DNA of 64,000 nucleotides. Source: G965215145 sp965215145. Lineage in GTDB: Bacteria > Bacteroidota > Rhodothermia > Rhodothermales > JANQRZ01. The notes under the pieces are model-generated. The model was not told where the DNA came from. It made no database searches and saw nothing but the letters and a program-made list of their open reading frames with translations. Positions 22,839-31,582 of the stretch are shown here, in pieces (position 1 is the first letter of the stretch; each line of letters starts with the position of its first letter). The stretch spans positions 992,001 to 1,056,000 of the forward strand of contig OZ244038.1 in the NCBI GenBank assembly GCA_965215145.1. Reading direction: 5' to 3'. Made by a program: the position numbers and the translations under genes.

Positions 22839-24332
22839 ATGCGCGCCTCCCGCATCCTACTCGCCCTCGTCCTCTGCCTGATCCCAGCGTTGACGCTGGG
22901 ATGGGCCGCCCCCGCCGCGGCGCAGACGGGGGTCTTCCTCGAAGACGCCTTCCCCAACCTCACCTTCGACCAGCCCGTCGACCTCGAGTACGCGCCCGAC
23001 GGCTCCGAGTGGTTCTTCGTCGTCGAGCAGCCCGGCCTGATCCGCGTCTTCGAGCGCGACGCCGACGTGACGAGCGCCCCCACGTTCCTCGACATCGAGG
23101 ACCGCGTCAGCTCCGGCGGCGAGCGCGGCCTGCTCGGGCTGGCCTTCCACCCGGACTACGAGACGAACGGCTACCTCTACGTCAACTACACCGCCTCGGA
23201 GGACGGGCTCCGCACGCGGATCTCGCGGTTCACCAGCGACCTCGCCACCGGCGGCCCGCCCGCGGCCGACCCCGCGAGCGAGTCCATCCTGATGGAGTAC
23301 ACCCAGCCCTTCGGCAACCACAACGGCGGCGACGTCGCCTTCGGGCCCGACGGCACCCTCTACATCGCCAGCGGCGACGGCGGCTCCGCCAACGACCCCG
23401 GCGACCGCGGCCAGGACGAGGGGACCCTCCTCGGCAAGATCCTCCGCATCGACGTGGGCGACGGCGGCACCGCCCCGGACTGCGGCCTCGTCGGGAACTA
23501 CACCGTCCCGGACAACGCCTTCGCCGACGGCGCCGGCGGCGCCTGCGACGAGATCTTCGCCATCGGCCTCCGCAACCCCTGGCGGTTCTCGTTCGACCGC
23601 GCGGCCGGCGCCCTCTGGGCCGGCGACGTCGGCCAGAACGAGTTCGAGGAGGTCGATATCATCGCCAACGGCGACAACATGGGCTGGGACGTGAAGGAGG
23701 GGTTCTCCTGCTTCGACCCCGACCCCGACGAGCCCGCCTGCTCGGACCCGGTCCTCGTCGAGCCCGTCGTCGTCTACGACCATTCCGGCGGCAACTGCTC
23801 CATCACCGGCGGCTTCGTCTACCGCGGCGAGCGCGTCGAGGACCTCGCCGGGCGGTACGTTTACGCCGATTACTGCTCGGGCCGCATCTGGTCGCTCGAC
23901 GCGGAGGACCCCGACGAGCCGGACGACGAGCTCGTCCTCGACACGGACTTCCTCATCGTCGGCTTCGGGGAGGACCCCGCGGGCGAGCTCTACGTGCTCA
24001 GCTCCGACGGCAAGGTCCGCCGCTTCGCCGACACCACCTCCGGCACCGAGCCCCCGGCGCCGGGCGCCCCCGCGCTGCTGGCAACCGACGGCCCCAACCC
24101 GTTCCGTGCGCGGACCGCCTTCCGCATCGGCGCCGATGCGGGCGTCCCCGTCCGCCTCGCCGCCTACGACGTGCTCGGGCGCGAGGTGGCCGTGCTCCTC
24201 GACGGCCCCGCGCCGGGCGTGTCGGCGTCCGTGCCCTTCGAGGGCGCGGTGTTGGCCGCAGGCGTCTACGTCGTCCGCCTCACCCTGGACGGCGAGCCTG
24301 CGGGGGAAGTTCGGGTGGTGAGGGTGCGGTGA
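22839..24332 (+). CDS. Secreted PQQ-type sugar dehydrogenase-like protein with sorting domain (copy 1)
   Basis: The 497-residue product starts at ATG 22839 (MRASRILLALVLCLIPALTL), before a signal peptide ending PAAAQ. The body is a six-bladed propeller of the soluble aldose/glucose dehydrogenase family: EYAPDGSEWFFVVEQPGLIR, GERGLLGLAFHPDYETNGYL, FGNHNGGDVAFGPDGTLYIA, GLRNPWRFSFDRAAGALWAG, NMGWDVKEGFSCFDP and ITGGFVYRGERVEDLAGRYV. Such enzymes oxidise sugars using PQQ and calcium in the periplasm or outside. A type IX sorting domain (GPNPFRARTAFRI, AYDVLGREVAVLLDG) ends the protein, so it is probably surface-anchored. The next gene is a paralogue. Confidence 0.9.
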   Translation: MRASRILLALVLCLIPALTLGWAAPAAAQTGVFLEDAFPNLTFDQPVDLEYAPDGSEWFFVVEQPGLIRVFERDADVTSAPTFLDIEDRVSSGGERGLLGLAFHPDYETNGYLYVNYTASEDGLRTRISRFTSDLATGGPPAADPASESILMEYTQPFGNHNGGDVAFGPDGTLYIASGDGGSANDPGDRGQDEGTLLGKILRIDVGDGGTAPDCGLVGNYTVPDNAFADGAGGACDEIFAIGLRNPWRFSFDRAAGALWAGDVGQNEFEEVDIIANGDNMGWDVKEGFSCFDPDPDEPACSDPVLVEPVVVYDHSGGNCSITGGFVYRGERVEDLAGRYVYADYCSGRIWSLDAEDPDEPDDELVLDTDFLIVGFGEDPAGELYVLSSDGKVRRFADTTSGTEPPAPGAPALLATDGPNPFRARTAFRIGADAGVPVRLAAYDVLGREVAVLLDGPAPGVSASVPFEGAVLAAGVYVVRLTLDGEPAGEVRVVRVR

Positions 24333-24360
24333 ATCCACGAGCCTGCCGGGATGTGTAGAG

Positions 24361-24368
24361 TATATTCG
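24361..24368 (+). promoter_or_regulatory. Candidate -7 box TATATTCG for the second sugar dehydrogenase
   Basis: TATATTCG lies 26 bp before the ATG at 24395, in the 62-bp gap between the two paralogues, suggesting the second copy has its own promoter. Confidence 0.4.
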
Positions 24369-24394
24369 AGCCCCTCTGACGCCCCCACCGCCCT

Positions 24395-25876
24395 ATGCGC
24401 ATTATGCCTCTCCAGCCCCCGCTTCTCCTCGCCCTCGCCCTTCTGCTCCCCCTCGCGCCCGCCGTGGCGCAGGAGACGGAGGTCGTGCTGGAGGAGGCGT
24501 TCCCGAGTCTACCAACCCTCGTCAGGCCCGTCGCGCTGGAGGCCGCGCCCGACGGCTCCGGCCGGCTCTTCGTGGTCGAGCAGGACGGCCGCATCCGCTC
24601 CTTCGCTAACGCCGCCGCCGAGGAGGCGCCCGTCTTCCTCGACCTCACCGAGCGCGTCAACACGGAGCCGAGTTGGGAGGAGGGGCTGCTGGGGCTGGCG
24701 TTCCACCCGGACTACGCCGAGAACGGTCACGTCTTCGTGCACTACACGGCGTTCCCGCGGGAGGGGGAGCAGGCGCACCGGACGATCATCGCACGGTTCA
24801 CCCGATCCGGCGACGACCCCCTCACGGCGGACCCCGACAGCGAGCTCGTCCTCCTCGACATCGAGCAGCCCGCCGCCACCCACAACGGGGGGCAGCTCGC
24901 CTTCGGCGCCGACGGGATGCTCTACCTCTCGCTCGGCGACGGCGGCGGCGGCGGGCTGGACGTCTTCGAGAACGGACAGGATCGGACGACGCTGCTGGGC
25001 TCGATCCTCCGGCTCGACGTGGACAGCCCGGCCGGCGGCCGGAACTACAGCATCCCGGCGGGCAACCCCTTTGTGGGCAACGCGGAGGGGTGGCGCGAGG
25101 AGATCTGGGCCTACGGCCTGCGCAACCCCTGGCGCTTCTCGATCGACCCGGCGACGGGCTGGCTCTGGATCGGCGACGTGGGGGCGGGTACCCAGGAGGA
25201 GGTGAGCGTAGCGCAGGAGGGGGGCGTCAACTTCGGCTGGGACGTGAAGGAGGGGAACCACTGCTGGGGACCCGACCCCGAGACGGAGCCGGACTGCGAC
25301 AGCCCCGTGCTCACAGACCCCGTCTGGGACTATTGGCAGTCTGGCGGCAACGCGATCACGGGCGGCTACGTCTACCGCGGCTCCGCCGTCCCCAGCCTCG
25401 TCGGGAAGTACGTCTACGGCGACTTCATCAGCGGCCGGGTCTGGGCGCTCACCTACGAGGAGGGGGAGGAGACCGAAAACGAGGAGCTGCTCCAGCAGGC
25501 GCTCGTCGCGGCCTTCGGCGTGGACGCCGACGAGGAGCTCCACGTGCTCTCCTTCGACGGCCGGATCTACCGGCTCGCCGAGCGCGTCGTGAGTGATGAG
25601 GATGTCGCGCCGCCCGCCCCCACCGCGCTCCGCCTCGCCGGCCCGAACCCGTTCCGTAGTGGGACGCGCCTCGCGCTCGACGCCCCAGCCGGGGCGGAAG
25701 TCGAGCTCATGGTGTTTGACACGCTCGGCCGCGAGGTCGCCGTGCTCTACGAGGGGACGGGGGCTCCTGCGACCGTCGCGCTCGACGGCTCGGCGCTGGC
25801 GCCGGGGCTCTACGTCGTCCGCCTCCTCCTCGACGGCGAGCCGGCCGGCACGCGCCGCGTCGTCCGCCTGCGCTGA
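24395..25876 (+). CDS. Secreted PQQ-type sugar dehydrogenase-like protein with sorting domain (copy 2)
   Basis: This 493-residue paralogue of the preceding gene has a signal peptide ending PAVAQ and the same propeller signatures: EAAPDGSGRLFVVEQDGRIR, EGLLGLAFHPDYAENGHVFV, ATHNGGQLAFGADGMLYLSL, GLRNPWRFSIDPATGWLWIG, NFGWDVKEGNHCWGPDPE and ITGGYVYRGSAVPSLVGKYV. It lacks an insert present in copy 1 after the second blade and differs in loops near the active site, so substrates may differ. It ends with GPNPFRSGTRLALDAP and FDTLGREVAVLYEGTG, a sorting domain. It is followed 11 bp later by a small unknown gene. Confidence 0.9.
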   Translation: MRIMPLQPPLLLALALLLPLAPAVAQETEVVLEEAFPSLPTLVRPVALEAAPDGSGRLFVVEQDGRIRSFANAAAEEAPVFLDLTERVNTEPSWEEGLLGLAFHPDYAENGHVFVHYTAFPREGEQAHRTIIARFTRSGDDPLTADPDSELVLLDIEQPAATHNGGQLAFGADGMLYLSLGDGGGGGLDVFENGQDRTTLLGSILRLDVDSPAGGRNYSIPAGNPFVGNAEGWREEIWAYGLRNPWRFSIDPATGWLWIGDVGAGTQEEVSVAQEGGVNFGWDVKEGNHCWGPDPETEPDCDSPVLTDPVWDYWQSGGNAITGGYVYRGSAVPSLVGKYVYGDFISGRVWALTYEEGEETENEELLQQALVAAFGVDADEELHVLSFDGRIYRLAERVVSDEDVAPPAPTALRLAGPNPFRSGTRLALDAPAGAEVELMVFDTLGREVAVLYEGTGAPATVALDGSALAPGLYVVRLLLDGEPAGTRRVVRLR

Positions 25877-25887
25877 ACCGCTCCCCC

Positions 25888-26268
25888 GTGAATCCCGTGT
25901 CGGCAGCCCCCCCACGCTACAGCAAGCCCGACGTGCCCGGCGTCGCGATGAACTTCGACAACACCGTCTCGGTGTACCACCTCGTCGGGCCGGAGGACAC
26001 GTTCGAGCGGGCGGCGGCCGACGTCGTGGCGCTCCTCGGCGAGGCCGAGCGGCGCTTCCCCGGCTGGCCCCGCACGTTCTACCTCGACCTCGCCGGGCAC
26101 ACCGACGCCGAGGGGCGGCTGGACGAGGACTTCGTCGAGTTCCAGCAGGAGTTCCTGTTCTCCGTCGTCGGCCCGTTCGTGACGGCGATGGAGACGCCGC
26201 TGACGGGCGGCGTCGTCAACCCCGACCCCCAGCGCAACGACGTGCCCGACGCCCTCCGCATCGGGTAG
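25888..26268 (+). CDS. Conserved-looking hypothetical protein, 126 residues
   Basis: The frame starts with GTG at 25888; an ATG at 25948 (MNFDNTVSVYHLVGPEDTFE) is an equally good start and would give 106 residues. The sequence is soluble with no signal peptide: FERAAADVVALLGEAERRFP, RTFYLDLAGHTDAEGRLDED and FVEFQQEFLFSVVGPFVTAM. Composition and third-base GC fit a real gene. The family is not known to me. It follows the sugar dehydrogenase by 11 bp, so co-transcription is likely. Confidence 0.65.
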   Translation: MNPVSAAPPRYSKPDVPGVAMNFDNTVSVYHLVGPEDTFERAAADVVALLGEAERRFPGWPRTFYLDLAGHTDAEGRLDEDFVEFQQEFLFSVVGPFVTAMETPLTGGVVNPDPQRNDVPDALRIG

Positions 26269-26314
26269 TCCCAATCGGGTAGCGGGGGAGATGGAGTGGC
26301 GCTGCGGGGTCGGG

Positions 26315-26322
26315 TATTTTGC
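26315..26322 (+). promoter_or_regulatory. Candidate -7 box TATTTTGC for the S9 peptidase gene
   Basis: TATTTTGC is 25 bp before the ATG at 26348 and is close to TAnnTTTG with one base less between TA and TTG. Confidence 0.3.
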
Positions 26323-26347
26323 GCCGCCACTAGCTGCGCTGCCGCCC

Positions 26348-28831
26348 ATGCTCCGCCGTTTCGCCCCCCTCGCCGTCCTCCTGCCCACCCTCGCCGTCGC
26401 CCAGCCGGCCGAGAGGCTGACGGTGGACCTCATCGCGCAGGACCCGGAGACGTGGATCGGGGACTGGCCGGAGGACGTGTTCTGGACCGACGCGGGCGAC
26501 TACGTCTACTTCACCTGGAACCCGCGCGGCGCCTTCCCCTCGGACTCCCTGTTCCGCGCGCCCCGCGCTGGCGGTGAGCCGGAGGTCGTCCCCGCCGCCG
26601 ACCGCCGGAGGCTCCCGCCCCGCTTCGACGGCTGGCACGCCGACCGGCTCGCCTACGACCGCGGGTTCCGCCACCACGTCTTTGCCCGCGACGGCGATCT
26701 CTGGCTCTACGAGATCCCCGCCGGCCGCCTCCGCCGGCTGACGGCCACATCCGAGAGCGAGGCCGACCCCCGGTTCGCCCCCGGCGACCCGCAGCGCGTC
26801 GTGTTCGTCCGCGACGACAACCTCTTCGCCCTCGACCTCAGCGGCGGCGGGGCGCTGGTGGAGCAGCTCACCGACATCCGCAGCGGCGGCCCGGACTCCG
26901 ACGCCACCGCCGACGCGCAGGACGGCTTCCTGGAGCGCCAGCAGCTCGAGCTCTTCGACGTGCTCCGCGAGCGGGCGAGGCTCGACTCGCTCCGCGAGGC
27001 GGCCGAGGAGCAAGAGGAGGCCGCGCGCGACGTCCCGCCTACGCTCTACACCGGGCAGAAGCGCGTGCAGGGCCTGAGCCTCAGCCCCGACGAGCGGTTC
27101 GTCACCCTCGTCCTCGCCGAGGTCGTCCCCCCGAAGCCGACGAGCATGACGGACTACGTCACCCGCACCGGCTACGCCGAGGAGCTCTCGGCCCGCCCGA
27201 AGGTCGGCGCCGCGGGCTCGTCCTACGAGCTCGTCCTGCAGGACCTGGAGCGCGACACGAGCTACACCGTGGACCTCCGCGCGCTCCCCGGCGCCACCGC
27301 CGCCGCGGACTTCCAGCGCGAGCGCGGGCAGGAGGCCGACTCCGCCCGCACGCTCGTCCCCGTCGGGCCGTACTGGAGCCCCAAGCCTGCCCCCGCGGAA
27401 GCGGGGGGGCGCTACGCTGTCGTGGACGTGCGGACCCGCGACAACAAGGACCGCTGGATCGTCCGGCTCGACGCGGAGGCCGGCACCGTCACCGCCCTCC
27501 ACCACGACCGCGACGAGGCGTGGATCGCCGGGCCGGGGATCTCGTGGTGGGTCGGGCAGAGCGACGTCGGCTGGATGCCCGATGGGGAGACGTTCTGGTT
27601 CCACAGCGAGGCCGACGGGTACTCCCACCTCTACGCCGTGGACGTCCCGACCGGGGAGGTCCGGCAGCTCACCTCGGGCGCCTTCGAGGTCTCGGACGCC
27701 CGGCTCTCGAAGGACGGCGCCTGGTGGGTTTTTCAAAGCAGCGAGGGCTCGCCCTTCGAGCGGCACTACTACCGGATGGCAGCGGAGGGAGGGGAGCGCG
27801 ACCGGATCACCCGCCTCCCCGGCCGCAACGACGCCGCGCTCTCGCCCGACGACGAGCTGCTGGCGATCCTGAACTCGCGCAGCAACCGCCCGCCCGAGGT
27901 GTTCATCGAGCCGCTGTTCGTCGGGGAGAGCGGAGCGCAGGTCGCTCCGCTGAGCGGCCGGCAGGCCCCGATCCGGCAGGTGACGAACTCGACCACCGAC
28001 GCGTGGCGGGCCCACGGGTGGATCGAGCCGGAGATCGTCACCCTCCCCGCGAGCGACGGGGCGGCGGTGCCCGCGCGGATCTACCGCCCGGAGGACTTCG
28101 GCGCCGAGCCCAACGGGGCCGCCGTCTTCTTCGTCCACGGCGCCGGCTACCTCCAGAACGTCCACAACTGGTGGAGCTCGTACTTCCGCGAGTACCAGTT
28201 CCACCACCTCCTCGCGCAGCGCGGCTACCTCGTCCTCGACCTCGACTACCGCGCGAGCGCCGGCTACGGCCGCGACTGGCGGACGGCCGTCTACCGCCAC
28301 ATGGGCGGGCGCGACCTCCAGGACTACGTCGACGCGAGCCGGTGGGTGGGCTCGGAGTTCGGGATCCCGCCCGAGCGCGTGGCGATCTACGGCGGCTCCT
28401 ACGGCGGCTTCCTCACGCTGATGGCCCTCTTCACCGAACCGGAGCACTTCGGCTCCGGCGCCGCCCTCCGCTCCGTCACCGACTGGGCGCACTACAACGA
28501 CGTCTACACCTCGAACATCCTGAACTACCCCGCCGAGGACTCCCTCGCCTTCGCCCGAAGCTCCCCGATCAACTTCGCCGAGGGGCTGGAGGACCCGCTC
28601 CTGATGACGCACGGGCTCGTGGACACGAACGTGCAGCCGCAGGACATCTTCCGCCTGAGCCAGCGGCTCATCGAACTCGGCAAGCGGGACTGGGAGCTGG
28701 CGCTCGCGCCCGTCGAGCCGCACAGCTACACCGAGCCGACGAGCTGGGCCGACAAGCTCCACCGCATCCTCGACCTCATCGAGCACACCGTCGGCCCACA
28801 TCGGATGGCGGGGGACGAGACGGAGGGGTAG
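26348..28831 (+). CDS. S9 family prolyl oligopeptidase / dipeptidyl peptidase IV-like
   Basis: The 827-residue protein starts at ATG 26348 (MLRRFAPLAVLLPTLAVAQ), a signal peptide, so it acts in the periplasm or outside. Residues about 50-560 form a DPP IV-type beta-propeller (VEQLTDIRSGGPDSDATADA, DVPTGEVRQLTSGAFEVSDA, WVFQSSEGSPFERHYYRMAA). The C-terminal alpha/beta hydrolase has VFFVHGAGYLQNVHNWWSSY and the nucleophile elbow IYGGSYGGFLTLM with Ser about 684. Asp about 759 (GLVDTNVQPQD) and His about 792 (VEPHSYTEP) complete the triad. Members cleave dipeptides or short peptides, often after proline. It probably feeds on protein breakdown products, like the M19 dipeptidase in this window. 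Confidence 0.93.
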   Translation: MLRRFAPLAVLLPTLAVAQPAERLTVDLIAQDPETWIGDWPEDVFWTDAGDYVYFTWNPRGAFPSDSLFRAPRAGGEPEVVPAADRRRLPPRFDGWHADRLAYDRGFRHHVFARDGDLWLYEIPAGRLRRLTATSESEADPRFAPGDPQRVVFVRDDNLFALDLSGGGALVEQLTDIRSGGPDSDATADAQDGFLERQQLELFDVLRERARLDSLREAAEEQEEAARDVPPTLYTGQKRVQGLSLSPDERFVTLVLAEVVPPKPTSMTDYVTRTGYAEELSARPKVGAAGSSYELVLQDLERDTSYTVDLRALPGATAAADFQRERGQEADSARTLVPVGPYWSPKPAPAEAGGRYAVVDVRTRDNKDRWIVRLDAEAGTVTALHHDRDEAWIAGPGISWWVGQSDVGWMPDGETFWFHSEADGYSHLYAVDVPTGEVRQLTSGAFEVSDARLSKDGAWWVFQSSEGSPFERHYYRMAAEGGERDRITRLPGRNDAALSPDDELLAILNSRSNRPPEVFIEPLFVGESGAQVAPLSGRQAPIRQVTNSTTDAWRAHGWIEPEIVTLPASDGAAVPARIYRPEDFGAEPNGAAVFFVHGAGYLQNVHNWWSSYFREYQFHHLLAQRGYLVLDLDYRASAGYGRDWRTAVYRHMGGRDLQDYVDASRWVGSEFGIPPERVAIYGGSYGGFLTLMALFTEPEHFGSGAALRSVTDWAHYNDVYTSNILNYPAEDSLAFARSSPINFAEGLEDPLLMTHGLVDTNVQPQDIFRLSQRLIELGKRDWELALAPVEPHSYTEPTSWADKLHRILDLIEHTVGPHRMAGDETEG

Positions 28832-28899
28832 GGGGGAGGGGGGCGGCCCTGTGTGGCCGCTCTGCTGCGGTCTTGCGCGACACCTGACCACCGACACCC

Positions 28900-28971
28900 G
28901 TAGGGGCGCGATACATCGCGCCCTCTGAAGGGATGGCACTGTCCCTGGGCACGCCACCGGTGTGCCCCTAC
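28900..28971. repeat. Paired GTAGGGGC palindrome element R4
   Basis: The left hairpin is GTAGGGGCGCGA...TCGCGCCCT, then a 22-bp spacer, then a right hairpin GGGCACGCC...GGTGTGCCCCTAC. The outer ends are perfect inverted repeats. It lies in the long gap between the S9 peptidase gene and the surface cluster. Confidence 0.8.
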
Positions 28972-29078
28972 GGGCACCGCGGCCCCCTGCCCCCTGCCCA
29001 CTGGGCGCTGCTGCTGGAGAGGGGGTTAATCCTGAGTTAAGCACCCGGCCGTGCCTTTCCGTAGCCGGGGGCGGGGCG

Positions 29079-29086
29079 TATGTTCA
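29079..29086 (+). promoter_or_regulatory. Candidate -7 box TATGTTCA for the surface cluster
   Basis: TATGTTCA is 33 bp before the ATG at 29120. No comparable box is seen before the following genes up to 39645, which suggests this is the main promoter of a long transcript. Confidence 0.4.
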
Positions 29087-29119
29087 TCCGCTGTCCGCCC
29101 CCGTGGATCCCGCCAGCCC

Positions 29120-31528
29120 ATGACGGCCTCGTGCCTCCCCGCGCCCCTGCGCGCGCTGTGCGTTCCCGTGCTCCTCGCCACGCTCGTGGCCGGCCCCGCT
29201 GCCGCCCAGGCGTTCGACGAGGACGTCGTCGACGTCGGCAACGTCGGGCTGACGGTGACGAACGCCGGGTTCATCGGCAACGCCGGCATCCGCAACAACC
29301 CGCAGACCGACCCGCCGAGCTTCGAGTACCCCCTCGATTCCGGCGTCGAGCACCTCTTCGAGGCGGGGCTCTGGGTCGGGGCCCGGCGGGCCGACGGCGT
29401 CGTGACGGTGCGGACCGGGGCGGTCACGTCGTCGTCCGGGTACCGCCCCGGTGCGACCGGCTTCGAGCTTGTCCCCGCCACGCCGCTCCAGGCCCGCTCG
29501 ACGCTCCCCGAGAGCGACGCCTTCACGCCGCTGGCTGTGAGCCAGCAGGACTTCGTCGGGCGCTTCACCGACGACACCCGCCTGCTGAACCCCCCGCCGC
29601 AGGACTCCGACGCCCTCCTCGGCCTGACCGCCGAGTTCCGGTCCTACGCCTGGAGCTTCCCCTTCACCGAGGAGTTCGTCATCGTCGAGGTCGAGCTCAC
29701 GAACACGTCGGAGCAGGCGTGGGACTCGGTCTACGTCGGGTGGTGGCACGACCTCGTCGTCCACAACGTGCTGACGACGACGGAGGCGGGCGGCGACTTC
29801 TTCAACGACAACGGCGTCGGGTTCCTCGGCTACCCCGAGTACGAGGCCGGCTCCGGGGACCTCCTCGAGGCCGCGCCCGACAGCCAGTTCGTGACCTACG
29901 CCTTCAACGCGGGTGGCGACGAGGAGAGCCTCAACACGTACGGCGCCATCGCCTTCCTCGGCGCCGAGTGGACCGACCCCGCCACCGGCGACGAGCGCTT
30001 CTTCCACCCCTTCCTTGCCGACGCCTACCGCGCCGACGGCTACGCCGCCCCCCGCGCGAACCCCCGGTGGTGGCTCTTCGGCGGCGGCAACGACCAGCTC
30101 GCCCGGCCCGCCAACGACGCCGAGCGCTACGAGCGGATGGGGACGCCCTTCCCGAACCCCGTCCTCCGCGCCACGCAGGGGGAGTACGAGGAGGACCTCG
30201 CCGACTTCTTCGAGCGGCTCCGCACCGACGGCCTCAACGAGGAGGGCAACTGGATCGGGGTGTTCCCCGTCGGGCCGGTCCCGCGCGTCGAGCCCGGCAC
30301 GAGCCTGACCGCCACGTTCGCCTTCGTGGCCGCCCTGAAGCCCGAGCGGTTCCAGGACCTCCCCGGCCGTCGCATCGACACGGAGGAGACCCGGGCGCTC
30401 CTCCGCGAGAACGTCGGCTGGGCCATGCGGACCTACGCCGGCGAGGACCAGGACTACGACGGCGAGCTCGACCCCGGCGAGGACGTCAACGGCAACGGCC
30501 GCCTCGACCGCTACCTCATCCCCGAGCCCCCCCGCGCCCCGCGCGTCCGCGCCGAGGCCGGCCCCGGCACCGTCGAGCTCTTCTGGGACCGGACGGCCGA
30601 GCGCTCGCGCGACCCCATCACCGGGCGCCGCGACTTCGAGGGCTACCGGGTCTACCGCAGCGCCCCCGGCGACGACCGCCTCGGCGACCCCCGCGGGCGG
30701 GCCACCCTGGTGGCGCAGTACGACAGCGTCGTCGTCCGCGACGTCATCGTCTCCGACGTGCCGGCGGGCAACGACACCACCGTCGTGCTGCGCAACAGCG
30801 CCGGCTACAACGTCGGCTTCTGCGACGTGCGCGTGCCGCCGGAGGGGGCGGACGGGTCCGTCGAGGTCCGCGTGCCGCCCTGCGCGGCGTGCTTCCCCGG
30901 CGGCGCCGGCTCCGACGCCTGCCGCGACCCCGAGGGCGCCACCGTCACCGACCGCCTCTACTACCGGACGTTCCCCGGCGACACCACCCGCTACTTCTAC
31001 CGCTATGCCGACGACGACCTCCTCAGCGGGTGGCAGTACGCCTACGCCGTCACGGCCATCGACGAGGGCGACCCCGAGCTCGGCCTGCCCGTCTTCGAGA
31101 GCGGGCGCAACGTGAACGCCCTCCGCGTCTTCCCCGGCGCCCGTGCCGCGGGCGAGGCCGGCGCGCGGCCCGCGGTCGGCGTCTACCCCAACCCGTACCG
31201 CGTCCGCGCGGCGTGGGACGGCACCGGCGCCCAGGCTGGGCAGACGCGGAAGCTCTACTTCACCGGGCTCCCCGCGCGCGCCGAGATCCGCGTCTACACC
31301 CTCTCGGGGGACGTCGTCGCCGAGCTCGACCACGCGGCCGGCAGCGCTGGCGACGCCGGCTGGTACGACCAGTTCTCCAGCGGCGACCGCGTCCTCGCCG
31401 GGGGCGAGCGCGCCTGGGACATCCTCTCCGAGAGCGAGCTCCAGGTCGCCACGGGGCTCTACTTCTTCAGCGTCCGAGACCTCGACTCCGGCGAGGTCCA
31501 GACCGGCAAGTTCGTCGTCATCAAGTAG
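29120..31528 (+). CDS. Large secreted surface protein with sorting domain
   Basis: The 802-residue protein starts at ATG 29120 (MTASCLPAPLRALCVPVLLA) with a signal peptide ending PAAAQ. Early strands GLTVTNAGFIGNAGIRNNPQ and EHLFEAGLWVGARR resemble the N-terminal region of Bacteroidota/Rhodothermota T9SS cargo proteins of unknown role. Near residue 442 an Asp/Gly-rich stretch (DQDYDGELDPGEDVNGNGR) looks like a calcium-binding EF-hand or dockerin-like loop, followed by fibronectin-like strands. The C-terminus (VGVYPNPYRVRAAWDGTG, IRVYTLSGDVVAELDHAAG, GEVQTGKFVVIK) is a sorting domain. No enzyme motif is seen. It heads the same-strand surface cluster. Confidence 0.82.
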   Translation: MTASCLPAPLRALCVPVLLATLVAGPAAAQAFDEDVVDVGNVGLTVTNAGFIGNAGIRNNPQTDPPSFEYPLDSGVEHLFEAGLWVGARRADGVVTVRTGAVTSSSGYRPGATGFELVPATPLQARSTLPESDAFTPLAVSQQDFVGRFTDDTRLLNPPPQDSDALLGLTAEFRSYAWSFPFTEEFVIVEVELTNTSEQAWDSVYVGWWHDLVVHNVLTTTEAGGDFFNDNGVGFLGYPEYEAGSGDLLEAAPDSQFVTYAFNAGGDEESLNTYGAIAFLGAEWTDPATGDERFFHPFLADAYRADGYAAPRANPRWWLFGGGNDQLARPANDAERYERMGTPFPNPVLRATQGEYEEDLADFFERLRTDGLNEEGNWIGVFPVGPVPRVEPGTSLTATFAFVAALKPERFQDLPGRRIDTEETRALLRENVGWAMRTYAGEDQDYDGELDPGEDVNGNGRLDRYLIPEPPRAPRVRAEAGPGTVELFWDRTAERSRDPITGRRDFEGYRVYRSAPGDDRLGDPRGRATLVAQYDSVVVRDVIVSDVPAGNDTTVVLRNSAGYNVGFCDVRVPPEGADGSVEVRVPPCAACFPGGAGSDACRDPEGATVTDRLYYRTFPGDTTRYFYRYADDDLLSGWQYAYAVTAIDEGDPELGLPVFESGRNVNALRVFPGARAAGEAGARPAVGVYPNPYRVRAAWDGTGAQAGQTRKLYFTGLPARAEIRVYTLSGDVVAELDHAAGSAGDAGWYDQFSSGDRVLAGGERAWDILSESELQVATGLYFFSVRDLDSGEVQTGKFVVIK

Positions 31529-31582
31529 CCCACCCCTCCTTCTCCCACGTTCCCGATTCCCCTTCACCATCACCACCGCCCC

